From Pseudonocardiales bacterium (GTDB lineage Bacteria > Actinomycetota > Actinomycetes > Mycobacteriales > Pseudonocardiaceae): DNA of 64,000 bases. The DNA lies in contig JAHEXI010000006.1 of the NCBI GenBank assembly GCA_023252195.1, positions 186,001 through 250,000 of the forward strand, written 5' to 3'. The notes under the pieces are model-generated. The model was not told where the DNA came from, searched no databases, and saw only the letters and a program-made list of their open reading frames with translations. The translations under genes were made by a program, and so were the position numbers. Below, in pieces: positions 18,878 to 29,537 of this stretch; position 1 is the first letter of the stretch, and every line of letters begins with the position of its first letter.

Positions 18878-20166
18878 AGCACCTTCCCGTCCTCAGCGGT
18901 GATCGCGCCGCGCAGCATGGTGACCAGCACCCGGCCGGGCAGCTCCATCCCCTCAAAGGGGGTGTTGTCAGCGAGACTGGCCAGCTGCGCCCCGCGCACC
19001 GTCCAGCTGGCGTCTGGGTCGACCAGGATCAGTGTCGCCGGCTCCCCGACCGCGATCGGACGGCCTTGGCCAGTCGCCCCACCGATGCGGGCCGGGCGCT
19101 CACTCATCACCCGGGCCACCCCCCGCCAATCCAGCAGGCCGGGGCGCACCATGGTGGCCAGCACCACTGACAGGGCTGTCTGCAGTCCCAGCATCCCGGG
19201 CCGGGCCGCGGACCACTCGCAGTCCTTGTCCTGGCCGGCGTGCGGGGCATGGTCGGTGGCCACGCAGTCCACGATCCCGTCAGCCAGCGCGGCGCGCAGC
19301 GCCGCGGTGTCGGCAGCGGTGCGCAGCGGTGGGTTGACCTTGTTGACCGGGTCGTAGCCGGCCAGGCGCTCATCGGTGAGCAGTAAGTGGTGTGGGGTTA
19401 CCTCGGCGGATACCCGGATTCCGCGTTCCTTGGCCCACCGCAGCACCTCCACCGTGCCTGCGGTGGACACGTGGCAGACATGCAACGACGCCGCAGCGTC
19501 CCTGGCGAGCAGGCAGTCCCGCGCCACGATCGACTCCTCCGCAGCGGCCGGCCAGCCGGCCAGGCCCAACCGGGCGGCGACTTCTCCCTCGTGGGCCTGG
19601 GCGCCGGCGGTGAGTCGGGGATCCTCGGCGTGCTGGGCGATCACCCCGCCCAGCCCTCGAACGTACTCCAGGGCGCGGCGCATCAGCAGGGAATCGTGCA
19701 CGCACAAGCCGTCGTCGGAGAACATCCGCACTGCCGCTGCGGACGCGGCCATGGCGCCCAGCTCAGCGAGCCGCTCCCCGCGCAGGCCGGCGGTGACCGC
19801 GCCGACCGGGTGCACATCGACCAGTCCGACATCCCGCCCGCGCCGGTACACGTGCTCGACGACGACCGCGGTGTCGGCCACCGGGTCGGTATTGGCCATC
19901 GCGAACACCGCGGTGTAACCACCCAGCGCCGCGGCTGCCGAGCCAGTGGCGATCGTCTCGGCGTCCTCCCTGCCAGGTTCGCGCAGGTGGGCATGCAGGT
20001 CGACCAAGCCGGGCAACGCAACCAGGCCCCCGCCGTCGAAGCGCTCGGCGCCGGTTCCGTCCAGTTGGGCGCCCAGCTCGGCGATCACCCCGTCGCGGAC
20101 CAGCAGGTCGACCGGATCGCCCACGCCATAGGGCCGGATCCCGCGCAACAGCAGGGGTCGGGTCAT
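18871..20166 (-). CDS. pyrC: Dihydroorotase (type I)
   Basis: PyrC cyclises carbamoyl aspartate to dihydroorotate. The 431-residue amidohydrolase has the metal-binding [11 protein letters not shown], the [10 protein letters not shown] motif, HAEDPRL and HVCHVSTAG with further His ligands, and the C-terminal CVATDHAPH with the catalytic Asp. It follows pyrB with an ATGA overlap and runs into carA. All genes of the operon are translationally coupled. Confidence 0.96.
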   Translation of the reverse strand: MTRPLLLRGIRPYGVGDPVDLLVRDGVIAELGAQLDGTGAERFDGGGLVALPGLVDLHAHLREPGREDAETIATGSAAAALGGYTAVFAMANTDPVADTAVVVEHVYRRGRDVGLVDVHPVGAVTAGLRGERLAELGAMAASAAAVRMFSDDGLCVHDSLLMRRALEYVRGLGGVIAQHAEDPRLTAGAQAHEGEVAARLGLAGWPAAAEESIVARDCLLARDAAASLHVCHVSTAGTVEVLRWAKERGIRVSAEVTPHHLLLTDERLAGYDPVNKVNPPLRTAADTAALRAALADGIVDCVATDHAPHAGQDKDCEWSAARPGMLGLQTALSVVLATMVRPGLLDWRGVARVMSERPARIGGATGQGRPIAVGEPATLILVDPDASWTVRGAQLASLADNTPFEGMELPGRVLVTMLRGAITAEDGKVLC

Positions 20167-21110
20167 GCCTGACCCTCTTGGGCTGCGAGCAGGTGGTAGA
20201 GCACCGCCATCCGGACATGCACTCCGTTACGGACCTGTTCGGTGATCGCGGCACGGGGTGAGTCGGCAACCGAGTGCGCGATCTCCATCCCCCGCAGCAT
20301 CGGCCCGGGATGAAGTACCACAGCGTGCTCGGGCAACAGCGCCAGACGTGCCTCGGTGAGCCCGTAGTTGATCGAGTACTCCCGGGCGGAGGGAAAGAAC
20401 TGGCCGCGCATTCGTTCGGCCTGCACCCGCAGCATCATCACCGCGTCGGTGCCGGGTAACGCGGCATCAAGGTCATGCCCGACCGTGACCGGCCAGCCGC
20501 GCGCTTCTCGTATGCCCCAGTTCTCGACCCCCCAGGGCAGCAGAGTGGGCGGAGCGACGAGATGGACATGGGCACCCAGCGTGATCAAAAGGTCAATGTT
20601 CGAGCGGGCGACCCTGCTGTGCAGCACGTCGCCTACGATGGTGACGGTCCGCCCATTCAGGGTGCCCAGTCGATCACGTAGAGTAGCCGCATCCAGCAGT
20701 GCTTGGGTCGGATGTTGATGACTACCATCCCCAGCGTTGACCACATGCGTGGACACCCAGTCGGCGAGGCGATGAGCCGCACCCGAGGCCGGATGCCGGA
20801 TCACCACGCAGTCCGCGCCCATCGCCGCGAGCGTGAACGCGGTGTCGCGCAGCGACTCACCTTTGGTCACCGACGAGTCACCGGCAGAGATGTTGACCAC
20901 GTCGGCGCTCATCCACTTGCCGGCGATTTCGAAGGACGCTCGGGTACGGGTCGACTGCTCGTAGAACAACGTGACCACGGTGCGCCCCCGCAACGTCGGT
21001 AACTTGCGCACCTCCCGACCCAGCAACGACTGTTTGAGCGCCTCGGCGGTGTCGAGTAACGCGGTGGCGACCTCTCGCGGTAGATCAGCAGTGCTCAACA
21101 GATGCCTCAC
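20163..21110 (-). CDS. pyrB: Aspartate carbamoyltransferase catalytic subunit
   Basis: PyrB condenses carbamoyl phosphate with aspartate, the committed pyrimidine step. The 315-residue protein shows the carbamoyl-phosphate site [44 protein letters not shown] and the aspartate-binding loop [10 protein letters not shown] pyrI regulatory gene is absent, as usual in actinobacteria where PyrR controls the operon. It overlaps pyrR upstream by 4 bases. Confidence 0.96.
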   Translation of the reverse strand: MRHLLSTADLPREVATALLDTAEALKQSLLGREVRKLPTLRGRTVVTLFYEQSTRTRASFEIAGKWMSADVVNISAGDSSVTKGESLRDTAFTLAAMGADCVVIRHPASGAAHRLADWVSTHVVNAGDGSHQHPTQALLDAATLRDRLGTLNGRTVTIVGDVLHSRVARSNIDLLITLGAHVHLVAPPTLLPWGVENWGIREARGWPVTVGHDLDAALPGTDAVMMLRVQAERMRGQFFPSAREYSINYGLTEARLALLPEHAVVLHPGPMLRGMEIAHSVADSPRAAITEQVRNGVHVRMAVLYHLLAAQEGQA

Positions 21111-21688
21111 CGCTGGCTCCGGCGGATCACAACGGCATCGGTGCCGTCGGTCTCGACGAGTAGCACACCGACCTCCTCGTCCCGAGAAGTCGGTAGGTTC
21201 TTGCCTACATAATCAGCACGTAGCGGCAGTTCACGATGTCCGCGGTCGACCAACACAGCGAGTTGCACTGCCCGAGGTCGGCCATACTCACGCAGCGCGT
21301 CCAACGCGGCAGCAACGGTCCGACCGGAGAAGAGCACGTCGTCGACCAGAACGACGAGCACATCGTCGAGCCCACCAGCGGGCAGCTCAGTAGTCTGCAG
21401 CGCCCGGGTCGGGCGCCGCCGAAGGTCGTCCCGGTAAAGGGTGATGTCCAGGGTTCCCAGGCGTGGCGAGGAACCGCCGAACTCCCGGATCCGGTCCGCC
21501 AATCGGTGCGCCAGCGGGACGCCGCGAGTAGGGATACCGACCAGCACCACCGGCTCGGGGGCGGTGCGTTCGATGATCTGATGAGCCATCCGGGCGACGA
21601 TGCGCGTGACCTCGGCCGCCGACAGCAGCTCGCGCTGCCGCGGTGGCCCTGCCTCGCCCACCGCGCCCGTCCCGGACGGGGACGACAC
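21107..21688 (-). CDS. pyrR: Pyrimidine operon regulator PyrR
   Basis: PyrR is an RNA-binding regulator with uracil phosphoribosyltransferase fold. With UMP bound it represses the pyr operon by binding leader RNA. The 193-residue protein has the PRPP-binding motif [19 protein letters not shown] and [18 protein letters not shown]. The frame is open upstream to 21991, but the GTG at 21688 is clearly the start: AAGGAGG sits six bases ahead and [14 protein letters not shown] matches normal PyrR N-termini. It heads the operon, and a candidate PyrR hairpin abuts its own ribosome binding site. Confidence 0.95.
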   Translation of the reverse strand: MSSPSGTGAVGEAGPPRQRELLSAAEVTRIVARMAHQIIERTAPEPVVLVGIPTRGVPLAHRLADRIREFGGSSPRLGTLDITLYRDDLRRRPTRALQTTELPAGGLDDVLVVLVDDVLFSGRTVAAALDALREYGRPRAVQLAVLVDRGHRELPLRADYVGKNLPTSRDEEVGVLLVETDGTDAVVIRRSQR

Positions 21689-21694
21689 GGTGGA

Positions 21695-21727
21695 CCTCCT
21701 TCCCCGCCTCGCTGGACGGGCCTTAAA
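21695..21727 (-). promoter_or_regulatory. Candidate PyrR-binding hairpin overlapping the pyrR ribosome binding site
   Basis: In the mRNA sense a 4-bp stem (CCCG/CGGG) closes a loop reading UCCAGCGAGG. The stretch CGUCCAGCGAGGCG agrees at 12 of 14 positions with the PyrR binding-loop consensus ARUCCNGNGAGGYU as I recall it. It is followed directly by AAGGAGG, the pyrR Shine-Dalgarno. An upstream CCUU can pair with the AAGG of that Shine-Dalgarno, extending the hairpin so that PyrR binding would hide the ribosome binding site. This fits translational autoregulation of the type proposed in mycobacteria. Confidence 0.65.
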
Positions 21728-21969
21728 GGACGTCAGGTGCCGGACCGGCGCCGGACCCAGACGGACATTATCACCGAGATTGTCAGAAGCTGCTGCCGCT
21801 CCACCACTGCCCCGTCCGGGTGGTGTGCGTAACTCTGCGCGGTCTTCGACCCCCAATGGCTTGACCTGCGGGGTTACGCAGCGCAGCATTACTCTCCGTA
21901 TCATCTCGATTTTCGCGTGGCACCCCAAGGCGTTGGCTGGTCGGGGTCTGAAGAAGGAGAAGGGGCCAG

Positions 21970-22467
21970 ATGGGCGACTACGCCAAGGCATTGGGATCTA
22001 AACTGCGCGGCATCCGACAGCAGCAGGGTCTGTCCCTGCACGGTGTCGAGCAGAAGTCGGCGGGCCGGTGGAAAGCTGTGGTGGTCGGCTCCTACGAGCG
22101 CGGCGACCGGGCGGTCACGGTGCAGAAGCTCGCCGAGCTCGCGGACTTTTACGGTGTCCCGGTACCCGAGCTGCTGCCTGAGGGCAGAGTACCTTCCGGT
22201 AGCGAGCCAGCCACCAAGATCGTCATCAATCTGGAGCGCCTACAGCAGCTCCCAGTCGACAAGGTAGGTCCGCTGGCCCGCTACGCCGCGACGATCCAGA
22301 GCCAGCGCGGCGACTACAACGGCAAGGTGCTGTCCATCCGCACCGAGGACCTGCGCTCACTGGCGATCATTTACGACATGTCGCCGGGCGATCTCACCGA
22401 ACAGCTGATCGGCTGGGGGGTACTGCCTCCCGACGCGCGTCCGGTGAAGGACAAGGAAGAGGCCTGA
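21970..22467 (+). CDS. bldD: Developmental repressor BldD
   Basis: BldD is the c-di-GMP-dependent master repressor of development genes in sporulating actinobacteria. The 165-residue protein has an N-terminal XRE helix-turn-helix ([20 protein letters not shown] through [20 protein letters not shown]). Its C-terminal domain carries the c-di-GMP signature RGD, eight residues, then RTED, close to the Streptomyces RGD-X8-RQDD motif. The ATG follows GAAGGAGAAGGGG. It is divergent from pyrR and convergent with nusB, the standard actinobacterial arrangement. Confidence 0.95.
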   Translation: MGDYAKALGSKLRGIRQQQGLSLHGVEQKSAGRWKAVVVGSYERGDRAVTVQKLAELADFYGVPVPELLPEGRVPSGSEPATKIVINLERLQQLPVDKVGPLARYAATIQSQRGDYNGKVLSIRTEDLRSLAIIYDMSPGDLTEQLIGWGVLPPDARPVKDKEEA

Positions 22468-22485
22468 CTGAGGGCTGATCGCCGC

Positions 22486-22893
22486 TCAGGAGCTGCGCGG
22501 TAGCGCGGCCAGGGCGCCGAGCACTCCGTTGACGAAGCGCGGCGAGTCGTCCGTGGACAGTAGCTTGGCCAGCTCGATCGCCTCGTCGATGGCAACTGCG
22601 TCGTCGACCTCAGCAGAGAACAATAATTCGAACACGCCCAGCCGGAGCACGGCCCGATCGACTGCGGGCATCCGGGCCAGGGCCCAACCATGGGCTTGCT
22701 CGGCGAGCAATCGATCGATGTCGTCAGCGTGCTCGACCACGCCGTGCACCAACGAGATCGTGTACTCGTTGACCGGTGCCAGCTCCGGCGCTCCTACCCG
22801 CTCGGCGAGCAGCGCAATCGGGTCCAGCCCGCGCAGGTCGGATTCGAAGAGGATGTCGACAGCGCGTTTGCGGGCTTTGCTGCGGGCGCCCAC
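22486..22893 (-). CDS. nusB: Transcription antitermination factor NusB
   Basis: NusB, with NusE, binds boxA of rRNA leader transcripts for antitermination. The 135-residue all-helical protein starts MGARSKARKRAVDILFESD and has EYTISLVHGVVEH, RMPAVDRAVLRLGVFELLF and the C-terminal AIDEAIELAKLLSTDDSP, FVNGVLG. It begins 1 base after efp stops, so the two are cotranscribed. Confidence 0.95.
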   Translation of the reverse strand: MGARSKARKRAVDILFESDLRGLDPIALLAERVGAPELAPVNEYTISLVHGVVEHADDIDRLLAEQAHGWALARMPAVDRAVLRLGVFELLFSAEVDDAVAIDEAIELAKLLSTDDSPRFVNGVLGALAALPRSS

Positions 22894-22894
22894 G

Positions 22895-23458
22895 TCAGCT
22901 ACTGACGCGGCCGAGGTAGCGGCCGTCCCGGGTATCGACTTTGACCTTGTCGCCAGTGCTGACGAACAGCGGTACCTGGATCTCGGCGCCGGTCTGCACG
23001 GTGGCGGGCTTGGTACCTCCAGTTGACCGGTCCCCCTGCAGACCCGGGTCGGTGTGCGAGATCAACAACTCCACCGAGGTGGGCAGCTCGATATACAGCG
23101 GAATGCCCTCGTGAACGGCGATCAGCACGGTCTGGTTGTCCAGCAGATATTTCGCCGCATCTCCGACAACGGTGCCGGGAACCGTGATCTGGTCGAACGT
23201 GTCTGCGTCCATGAACACGAAGTCAGCACCATCAGCGTACAAATAGGTCATATCCCGTCGGTCAACGGTGGCGGTCTCGACCTTGGTGCCCGCATTGAAC
23301 GTCTTGTCGACGACCTTGCCCGATAGCACGTTTTTCAGGGTGGTCCGAACGAAGGCACCACCTTTGCCTGGCTTGACGTGCTGAAACTTCACGACCGACC
23401 ACAGCTGGCCGTCGAGGTTGAGCACAAGCCCGTTCTGCAGCTCGTTGGTGCTGGCCAC
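22895..23458 (-). CDS. efp: Elongation factor P
   Basis: EF-P relieves ribosome stalling at polyproline. The 187-residue three-domain protein has the tip loop [11 protein letters not shown] with the conserved lysine, [15 protein letters not shown] and the C-terminal [18 protein letters not shown] signature. None of the known EF-P modification genes (epmA, epmB, earP, ymfI) is nearby, as is typical of actinobacteria. It sits between pepP and nusB. Confidence 0.96.
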   Translation of the reverse strand: MASTNELQNGLVLNLDGQLWSVVKFQHVKPGKGGAFVRTTLKNVLSGKVVDKTFNAGTKVETATVDRRDMTYLYADGADFVFMDADTFDQITVPGTVVGDAAKYLLDNQTVLIAVHEGIPLYIELPTSVELLISHTDPGLQGDRSTGGTKPATVQTGAEIQVPLFVSTGDKVKVDTRDGRYLGRVSS

Positions 23459-23516
23459 GTCAACCCTTCGTTCTCAATCGGTCACGGTCGGCAGGTCGCG
23501 GTTGGCAGGTCACTGT

Positions 23517-24608
23517 TTAGCACGGCACGATCACGAGATCCTTCGTGGTCAGGGTGAGGAGTTCTGGCTCGCCGCCGGAAACGACGAGAGTGTCCTCGAT
23601 ACGCACGCCGCCCCGGTCGACCAGGTAAACACCCGGCTCGACGGTGACCGCCATGCCTGCTGCCAGTGTACCGACCCCAAACTGCGACAACGCCGGAGCC
23701 TCATGGATCTGCAAGCCAACGCCGTGGCCGAGGCCGTGCACGAAGTCCTCGCCATGCCCAGCTTGCGTGATGACGTCCCGGGCGGCCGCGTCCACGTCAC
23801 GCAGCTGTGCCCCAGCCCGCAGCGCTGCTCGACCAGCCGCCTGCGCCGCAGCGACCAGTGCATAGAGATCCCGCTGCCACTGCTCTGGTTGACCGAGCAC
23901 CACAGTGCGCGTCATGTCGGAGTGGTAACCATTGACCAGCGCACCGAAGTCCATCTTCAGCAGATCGCCACGGCGCAGCACAGCGTCGGTCGGGCGGTGG
24001 TGCGGTACCGCGGAGTTCGCGCCGGTCGCCACGATGGTCTCGAACGATGGACCAGCGGCACCCGCCGCCACCATCCGGGTCTCCAGGTCACGAGCCACCT
24101 CGCGCTCGGTACGGCCCGGGCACAGCCCGCCCTCGCCGAGCAGCCCGGCCAGGGCGGTATCGGCCGCCGCGCAGGCCTCGCGGAGCACCGCGACCTCAGC
24201 ATCGTCTTTGATCAACCGCAGTACCTCCACCGACCGCGATGTGGCGACCAGCGCGTCGGCTCCGGTGACCTTCGCCAGCGCGGCGTGCCCATCGACGGTC
24301 ACCACATGGCTTTCAAAACCCAGCCTGCCGATTCCGGCCTCGACGGCCAGCGTGGCCAGCCGCAGCTGACACGATCTTTCAATCAGCCGCCGTAGGTCGG
24401 GCACCTGCCGCTGCGACTGGGTGCGGTAGCGGCCATCGGTGCAGAACACGCTCGCCTCGTCACCTTCGGCGTGCACCAGCAGGGCGCTGTTCGATCCGGT
24501 GAATCCGGTGAGATAGCGGACGTTGAGTGCATCGGTGACCAGCAGCGCGTCGAGCTCCGACTGACGCAGCCGCTTGCGGAGCGCTTCCCGGCGCCGGCAG
24601 TAGGACAT
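23517..24608 (-). CDS. pepP: M24 family Xaa-Pro aminopeptidase
   Basis: This dinuclear metallopeptidase removes N-terminal residues preceding proline. The 363-residue protein has an N-terminal creatinase-like domain (LLVTDALNVRYLTGFTGSN) and the pita-bread domain. The metal ligands are visible in LLKMDFGALVNGYHSDMTRT (two Asp), HGLGHGVGLQIHE (His), TVEPGVYLV (Glu) and GGVRIEDT (Glu). It lies upstream of efp in the conserved aro-pepP-efp-nusB order. It could equally be named pepQ, since the two are hard to separate by sequence. Confidence 0.9.
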   Translation of the reverse strand: MSYCRRREALRKRLRQSELDALLVTDALNVRYLTGFTGSNSALLVHAEGDEASVFCTDGRYRTQSQRQVPDLRRLIERSCQLRLATLAVEAGIGRLGFESHVVTVDGHAALAKVTGADALVATSRSVEVLRLIKDDAEVAVLREACAAADTALAGLLGEGGLCPGRTEREVARDLETRMVAAGAAGPSFETIVATGANSAVPHHRPTDAVLRRGDLLKMDFGALVNGYHSDMTRTVVLGQPEQWQRDLYALVAAAQAAGRAALRAGAQLRDVDAAARDVITQAGHGEDFVHGLGHGVGLQIHEAPALSQFGVGTLAAGMAVTVEPGVYLVDRGGVRIEDTLVVSGGEPELLTLTTKDLVIVPC

Positions 24609-24641
24609 GGACTACAGACGCTAGCGGGTCGCGCCGCGGTC

Positions 24642-26221
<1,580 letters not shown>

Positions 26222-26228
26222 CTATGCT

Positions 26229-26831
26229 CTAGCGAGTACCCCCGACAGCTCCGATAGCGTCCAACACATCCTCAGCCACCTCGTCTGGACGGCGACCGTC
26301 GGTGGCCACCTCGACAGTGGCGACCTCCCGGTACAGCGGTAACCGGGCGTTGAGCAGGGCAGCGAACGTCGCCCGTGGGTTCACCCCGGCGAGCAGCGGG
26401 CGAGCGGTGGACAATCCGGTGCGGCGCACCCCCTCGGCCATCCCGACGGACAGGAACACCACGCGGTGCCCGTGAATCCTGCTCCGCGATCGCTGCGAGA
26501 GCACCGCTCCGCCGCCCAACGCCAGCACTCCGTGGCGCCCGGCCAGTGCGCCCGCCACCTCGGCTTCCTCAAGCTGCCGGAACACCGGCTCCCCGTCGGT
26601 GATGAAGATTTCGGAGATGCTGCGACCCGCGCGGGCGACGATGAGATCGTCGACGTCGGTGAAGTCGACCCCGATCCGGCCCGCCAGCAACCTGCCTACT
26701 GTGGACTTACCAGCCCCGGGTGGACCCACCAGCACCACGGCGGGTCCCTGCGCGTCGCTCACAGCGACAGCGTAGTCGGCAAACCGCGCTGGGTCCCGCA
26801 ACACAAGGACTTCTCCGGGGCCCGTTGTCAT
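26229..26831 (-). CDS. aroK: Shikimate kinase
   Basis: AroK phosphorylates shikimate. The P-loop is VVLVGPPGAGKSTVGRLLA. Substrate-binding residues lie in FTDVDDLIVARAGRSI and GDGEPVFRQLEE-like sequence, and GVLALGGGAVLSQ and the lid STARPLLAG are present. The start is uncertain. The ATG at 26831 overlaps the stop of the upstream serine-hydrolase gene as ATGA. A GTG at 26804 follows GGAGAAG and would give a more usual N-terminus; a further GTG at 26762 begins right at the family core. In related genomes aroC directly precedes aroK, whereas here four unrelated genes lie between them. Confidence 0.94.
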   Translation of the reverse strand: MTTGPGEVLVLRDPARFADYAVAVSDAQGPAVVLVGPPGAGKSTVGRLLAGRIGVDFTDVDDLIVARAGRSISEIFITDGEPVFRQLEEAEVAGALAGRHGVLALGGGAVLSQRSRSRIHGHRVVFLSVGMAEGVRRTGLSTARPLLAGVNPRATFAALLNARLPLYREVATVEVATDGRRPDEVAEDVLDAIGAVGGTR

Positions 26832-27862
26832 GCTGCGGCGGCTTGATGCTCCCGGATGAGGGTCTTGAACAGGGAGTACGCGGTGTGAATCATGTTACGG
26901 CGACGGGTTGGCATGGTATTGACCAGTGCGGCGACGCCGGTGACTGCCTGCGGGCAGAAGCCGACGAAGGCAGTGAAGCCACGAGTTCCACCGCTGTGGA
27001 ACAGCACCTCGCCGTAGCGGGAACTACGGTGGTTCCACACCAGGCAGATGCGATCTTTACCCTTGGCGGCCACTCGCGGCACTTGGGTTGCGCGTAGGGC
27101 GGCGGCCAGCGGGGTGGCCTCTGGGCGCAGGTGGGCTTGCAGGTAGCGCAGCAGGTCGGTAGCGCTGGAGCGCAGTGTGCCCGCCGGGGCGAGCGCACCC
27201 ATCTCCCACGCCGGCACCGGCCGGCCGCGGCGGTAACCGGTGGCACACAGGGGCCCAGGCCCGGTGAGGGTGCCGGCCATACCGAGCGGGCGACAGACGC
27301 GGTCGAGGATCAGATCCCGGTAATCGGCTGCGGCGGAATTGGCGAGTAGTTGTCCGAGGAGACCCACGCCGAAGTTGGAATAATGCACGTGGGTTCCGGG
27401 GTGGCGCCGAGCCCGGATGCGGGTGGTGGCCCGGTAGAGGTCGTCGAGGTGGTAGCGGGCGTACGGGTTGGTCGTCCAGACCGGTAGTGCCTGCAGGTAG
27501 AGGTTGGCCGGCAGGCGGGGAAGCCCTGCGGTGTGGGTGGCCAGCTGCACCAGGGTGATCGGCGCGTCGGTGGTGCGGCGCGGTCGGGCCTCGGGCGGTA
27601 GGTAGGCGGTGATCGGGTCGTCGTAGCTGATCTCGCCGCGGGTGACCATCTCGGCCAGCAGCAGCGCGGTGAAGGTCTTGGTGATCGAGCCGAGCTCGAA
27701 GACGGTGTGGGCATCCGGTGCGGGCTCGCCGTGGCAGGCGACAGCAGTCTCTCCGCCGACGACAGCGGCCAGGACCACGGCCGGCGCGCGGACGAGCGCC
27801 GAGATCGTGCGCAGCGACGCATCGAGTCGCCCCGGCAGGTCGGTGGCCGGATCGGTGGTCAC
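26828..27862 (-). CDS. Cytoplasmic serine hydrolase, beta-lactamase (S12/class C) family
   Basis: This is a 344-residue penicillin-binding-fold serine hydrolase. All three active-site motifs are present: S59-x-x-K62 in ELGSITKTFTALLL, Y161-S-N163 in HVHYSNFGVGLLG, and H289-S-G291 in LFHSGGTRGF. The enzyme should therefore be catalytically competent as a peptidase, esterase or amidase. There is no signal peptide or transmembrane helix, unlike secreted beta-lactamases and DD-peptidases, which implies a cytoplasmic substrate. The GTG start overlaps the stop of the helical-protein gene upstream as GTGA, and its own stop overlaps the aroK start as ATGA. It is the last gene of the cassette placed between aroC and aroK. 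A role in processing the small peptide encoded at the head of the cassette is an inference only. Confidence 0.85.
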   Translation of the reverse strand: MTTDPATDLPGRLDASLRTISALVRAPAVVLAAVVGGETAVACHGEPAPDAHTVFELGSITKTFTALLLAEMVTRGEISYDDPITAYLPPEARPRRTTDAPITLVQLATHTAGLPRLPANLYLQALPVWTTNPYARYHLDDLYRATTRIRARRHPGTHVHYSNFGVGLLGQLLANSAAADYRDLILDRVCRPLGMAGTLTGPGPLCATGYRRGRPVPAWEMGALAPAGTLRSSATDLLRYLQAHLRPEATPLAAALRATQVPRVAAKGKDRICLVWNHRSSRYGEVLFHSGGTRGFTAFVGFCPQAVTGVAALVNTMPTRRRNMIHTAYSLFKTLIREHQAAAA

Positions 27863-28788
27863 CGGGTGGCCTGGGCGCCGATCCGGCGGGACACGGCCAG
27901 GGTACCGGCGATCGCGGCGACGATCGTGGGGTGGTAATGCTCGCGAAACGCCTTAGCGGCATCGGTCGGCACGCGTTCGGGACCGGTGGGAAGCAGGCCG
28001 TCCGGCTGCTGGGCGCGGGCCAATGCCTCCCAGGCGTGGGGATGGCAGTCGGGTTCGGTCAGGCACAGATCGACGATCAGTAACTCGCCGACCAGATCCC
28101 ACTGGCCGGCTTCGAGGTAGACCTCCAGCCAGGCCGGCAGCCAGGCATGCAGATAGGTCTGCAGGTGAGGCGGCAGATCGTCCGCGCGGGCACCCCAGTC
28201 GGTGAGGTGGAACACCGCGTGGGTCACCGCATACAGGGTGAAAAAGTCGATCGCCCACGGTTCGGGTGTACCGCCAAGCCAGGTCCGGGCAGTCAGCGCG
28301 GCCGGATCGCCCCGGTGCGGCAGGCCGAGCAGGCGCTCGGCATTGAATATCGCCAGCGCCCGGTTGGGGACCACCTCGGTCACGCGGGCCGCGCGCAGGC
28401 CGCTCAGGTGCGCTACCAGCTCGTCCAGCCGCGGATGCCGGTGACCGGTCCGGGCGAACCAGGCATATGTCTCCGTCGGGAAGGTTTCGATCGGTTGCTC
28501 GCGCTGCAGCTCATAGAGCACGTCGCCGTCGCGGAACTGCGCCCAGGCGAAGGCGGCCAGCGCGGGGGCGAGCTGCGCCTCCCGGCTGCCCGCCGCGGCC
28601 TCGCGTATCGCGATGGACACGGTGAGCGCCAGCTCGCCCAGGGGTTTGATGTCCTCATTGGGCCGCAGCCGGTCGGAGGCGACGTCGACCGGCAGCGCGA
28701 AGTGATCCCGGGCCGCGTCCAGCCAGCCCAGCGCGCGCACCGCGACCTGATGGGCTGTGGCAACCCAGGAGGGCCTGACGTCACGCAC
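27859..28788 (-). CDS. Helical protein of unknown function, DUF6895-like
   Basis: This is a 309-residue protein predicted to be mostly alpha-helical and cytoplasmic. I see no catalytic motif I can name. Conserved-looking features are RPNEDIKPLGELALTVSIA in the first third, FPTETYAWFARTGHRHPRLD in the middle, then DFFTLYAVTHAVFHLTDWG, which has paired His residues, and VGELLIVDLCLTEPDCHPHA. The two His/Asp-rich segments could bind a metal or be an active site. The pattern resembles actinobacterial DUF6895 proteins, an assignment made from memory. Its GTG start overlaps the preceding gene by 8 bases and its stop overlaps the serine-hydrolase start, so the products are probably made in fixed ratio. 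Confidence 0.7.
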   Translation of the reverse strand: MRDVRPSWVATAHQVAVRALGWLDAARDHFALPVDVASDRLRPNEDIKPLGELALTVSIAIREAAAGSREAQLAPALAAFAWAQFRDGDVLYELQREQPIETFPTETYAWFARTGHRHPRLDELVAHLSGLRAARVTEVVPNRALAIFNAERLLGLPHRGDPAALTARTWLGGTPEPWAIDFFTLYAVTHAVFHLTDWGARADDLPPHLQTYLHAWLPAWLEVYLEAGQWDLVGELLIVDLCLTEPDCHPHAWEALARAQQPDGLLPTGPERVPTDAAKAFREHYHPTIVAAIAGTLAVSRRIGAQATR

Positions 28789-29533
28789 CGGCCCCGCCCC
28801 CCAATCCGTATCGGGCTATCGCGATCTCCAACTGCAGCCGTGGGTCTGCTCCGGCGACGAGCTCCAGCTGGCGCAGCACCGGCTCGACCGCAAACGGCGG
28901 ATCCATCGGGACCTCACCGCCGGAGGCAAGCCAGCGGGCCAACCGGGCTGCGGTCAGGTAGTCGCGGCGCAGCATGGCCCTGGTTACCCCGCGAGCCACA
29001 TCCAGCCGGTATCGCCGCGCGTCGGCGTGGAGGGGGCCGTCCAGTCCGGGTGTCGCCAGCGGGGACAACTGCGCCAGCACTCCCCCCCACGCCAACCAAC
29101 CCTGGTCGGGGCTGACACTTGCGCCGGGACGCGCCGGGTAGGCGCGGGCGGAGCCGGCCACCCCGAGACGGGTGAGCACCTCACCGGTGGCCCAGTCCCG
29201 CAGTGCCCGCACAAGCACTGTGTTATCGGCGTCGTCCGTTGCGTCTGGGTCCAGCTCGGAGGTCGGGAACATCTGACTGCCGGTCTCGACCACCTCGGCG
29301 TCTTCGGGACCGAACTGGTGACCTGCCAGCGCGAACGGCGCGAGTGCATCCGGGCCGAGCACCCGCACCGCGGCCAATCTCGCCCGGCACTCTGCGGGGC
29401 TGCCCTCGGCGACGAGCTGGCCAGCCAGCTGGAATGCGTCGTCCGCGCCGGTCAGGGCGCGGACGACGCTGCCCGCCAGCGTCTCTACCGCCGTCGCGTA
29501 GACCGCCCGCGGCGGCCCAGAGATCACTGGCAT
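28781..29533 (-). CDS. Unknown helical protein of the aroC-aroK cassette
   Basis: This is a 250-residue cytoplasmic protein that I do not recognise. It begins MPVISGPPRAVYATAVETLA and is mostly helical, with an acidic stretch in the middle (LDPDATDDADNT). Its C-terminal half (YRLDVARGVTRAMLRRDYL, LARWLASGGE, LRQLELVAGADPRLQLEIAI) is reminiscent of helical-repeat scaffolds. No signal peptide, membrane helix or nucleotide-binding motif is seen. The ATG at 29533 is four bases beyond the stop of the 67-residue peptide gene, with the ribosome binding site inside that gene. It overlaps the next gene by 8 bases. Placement directly after a short peptide suggests it may bind or modify that peptide. 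This is inference. Confidence 0.7.
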   Translation of the reverse strand: MPVISGPPRAVYATAVETLAGSVVRALTGADDAFQLAGQLVAEGSPAECRARLAAVRVLGPDALAPFALAGHQFGPEDAEVVETGSQMFPTSELDPDATDDADNTVLVRALRDWATGEVLTRLGVAGSARAYPARPGASVSPDQGWLAWGGVLAQLSPLATPGLDGPLHADARRYRLDVARGVTRAMLRRDYLTAARLARWLASGGEVPMDPPFAVEPVLRQLELVAGADPRLQLEIAIARYGLGGGAGA

Positions 29534-29537
29534 GCCG

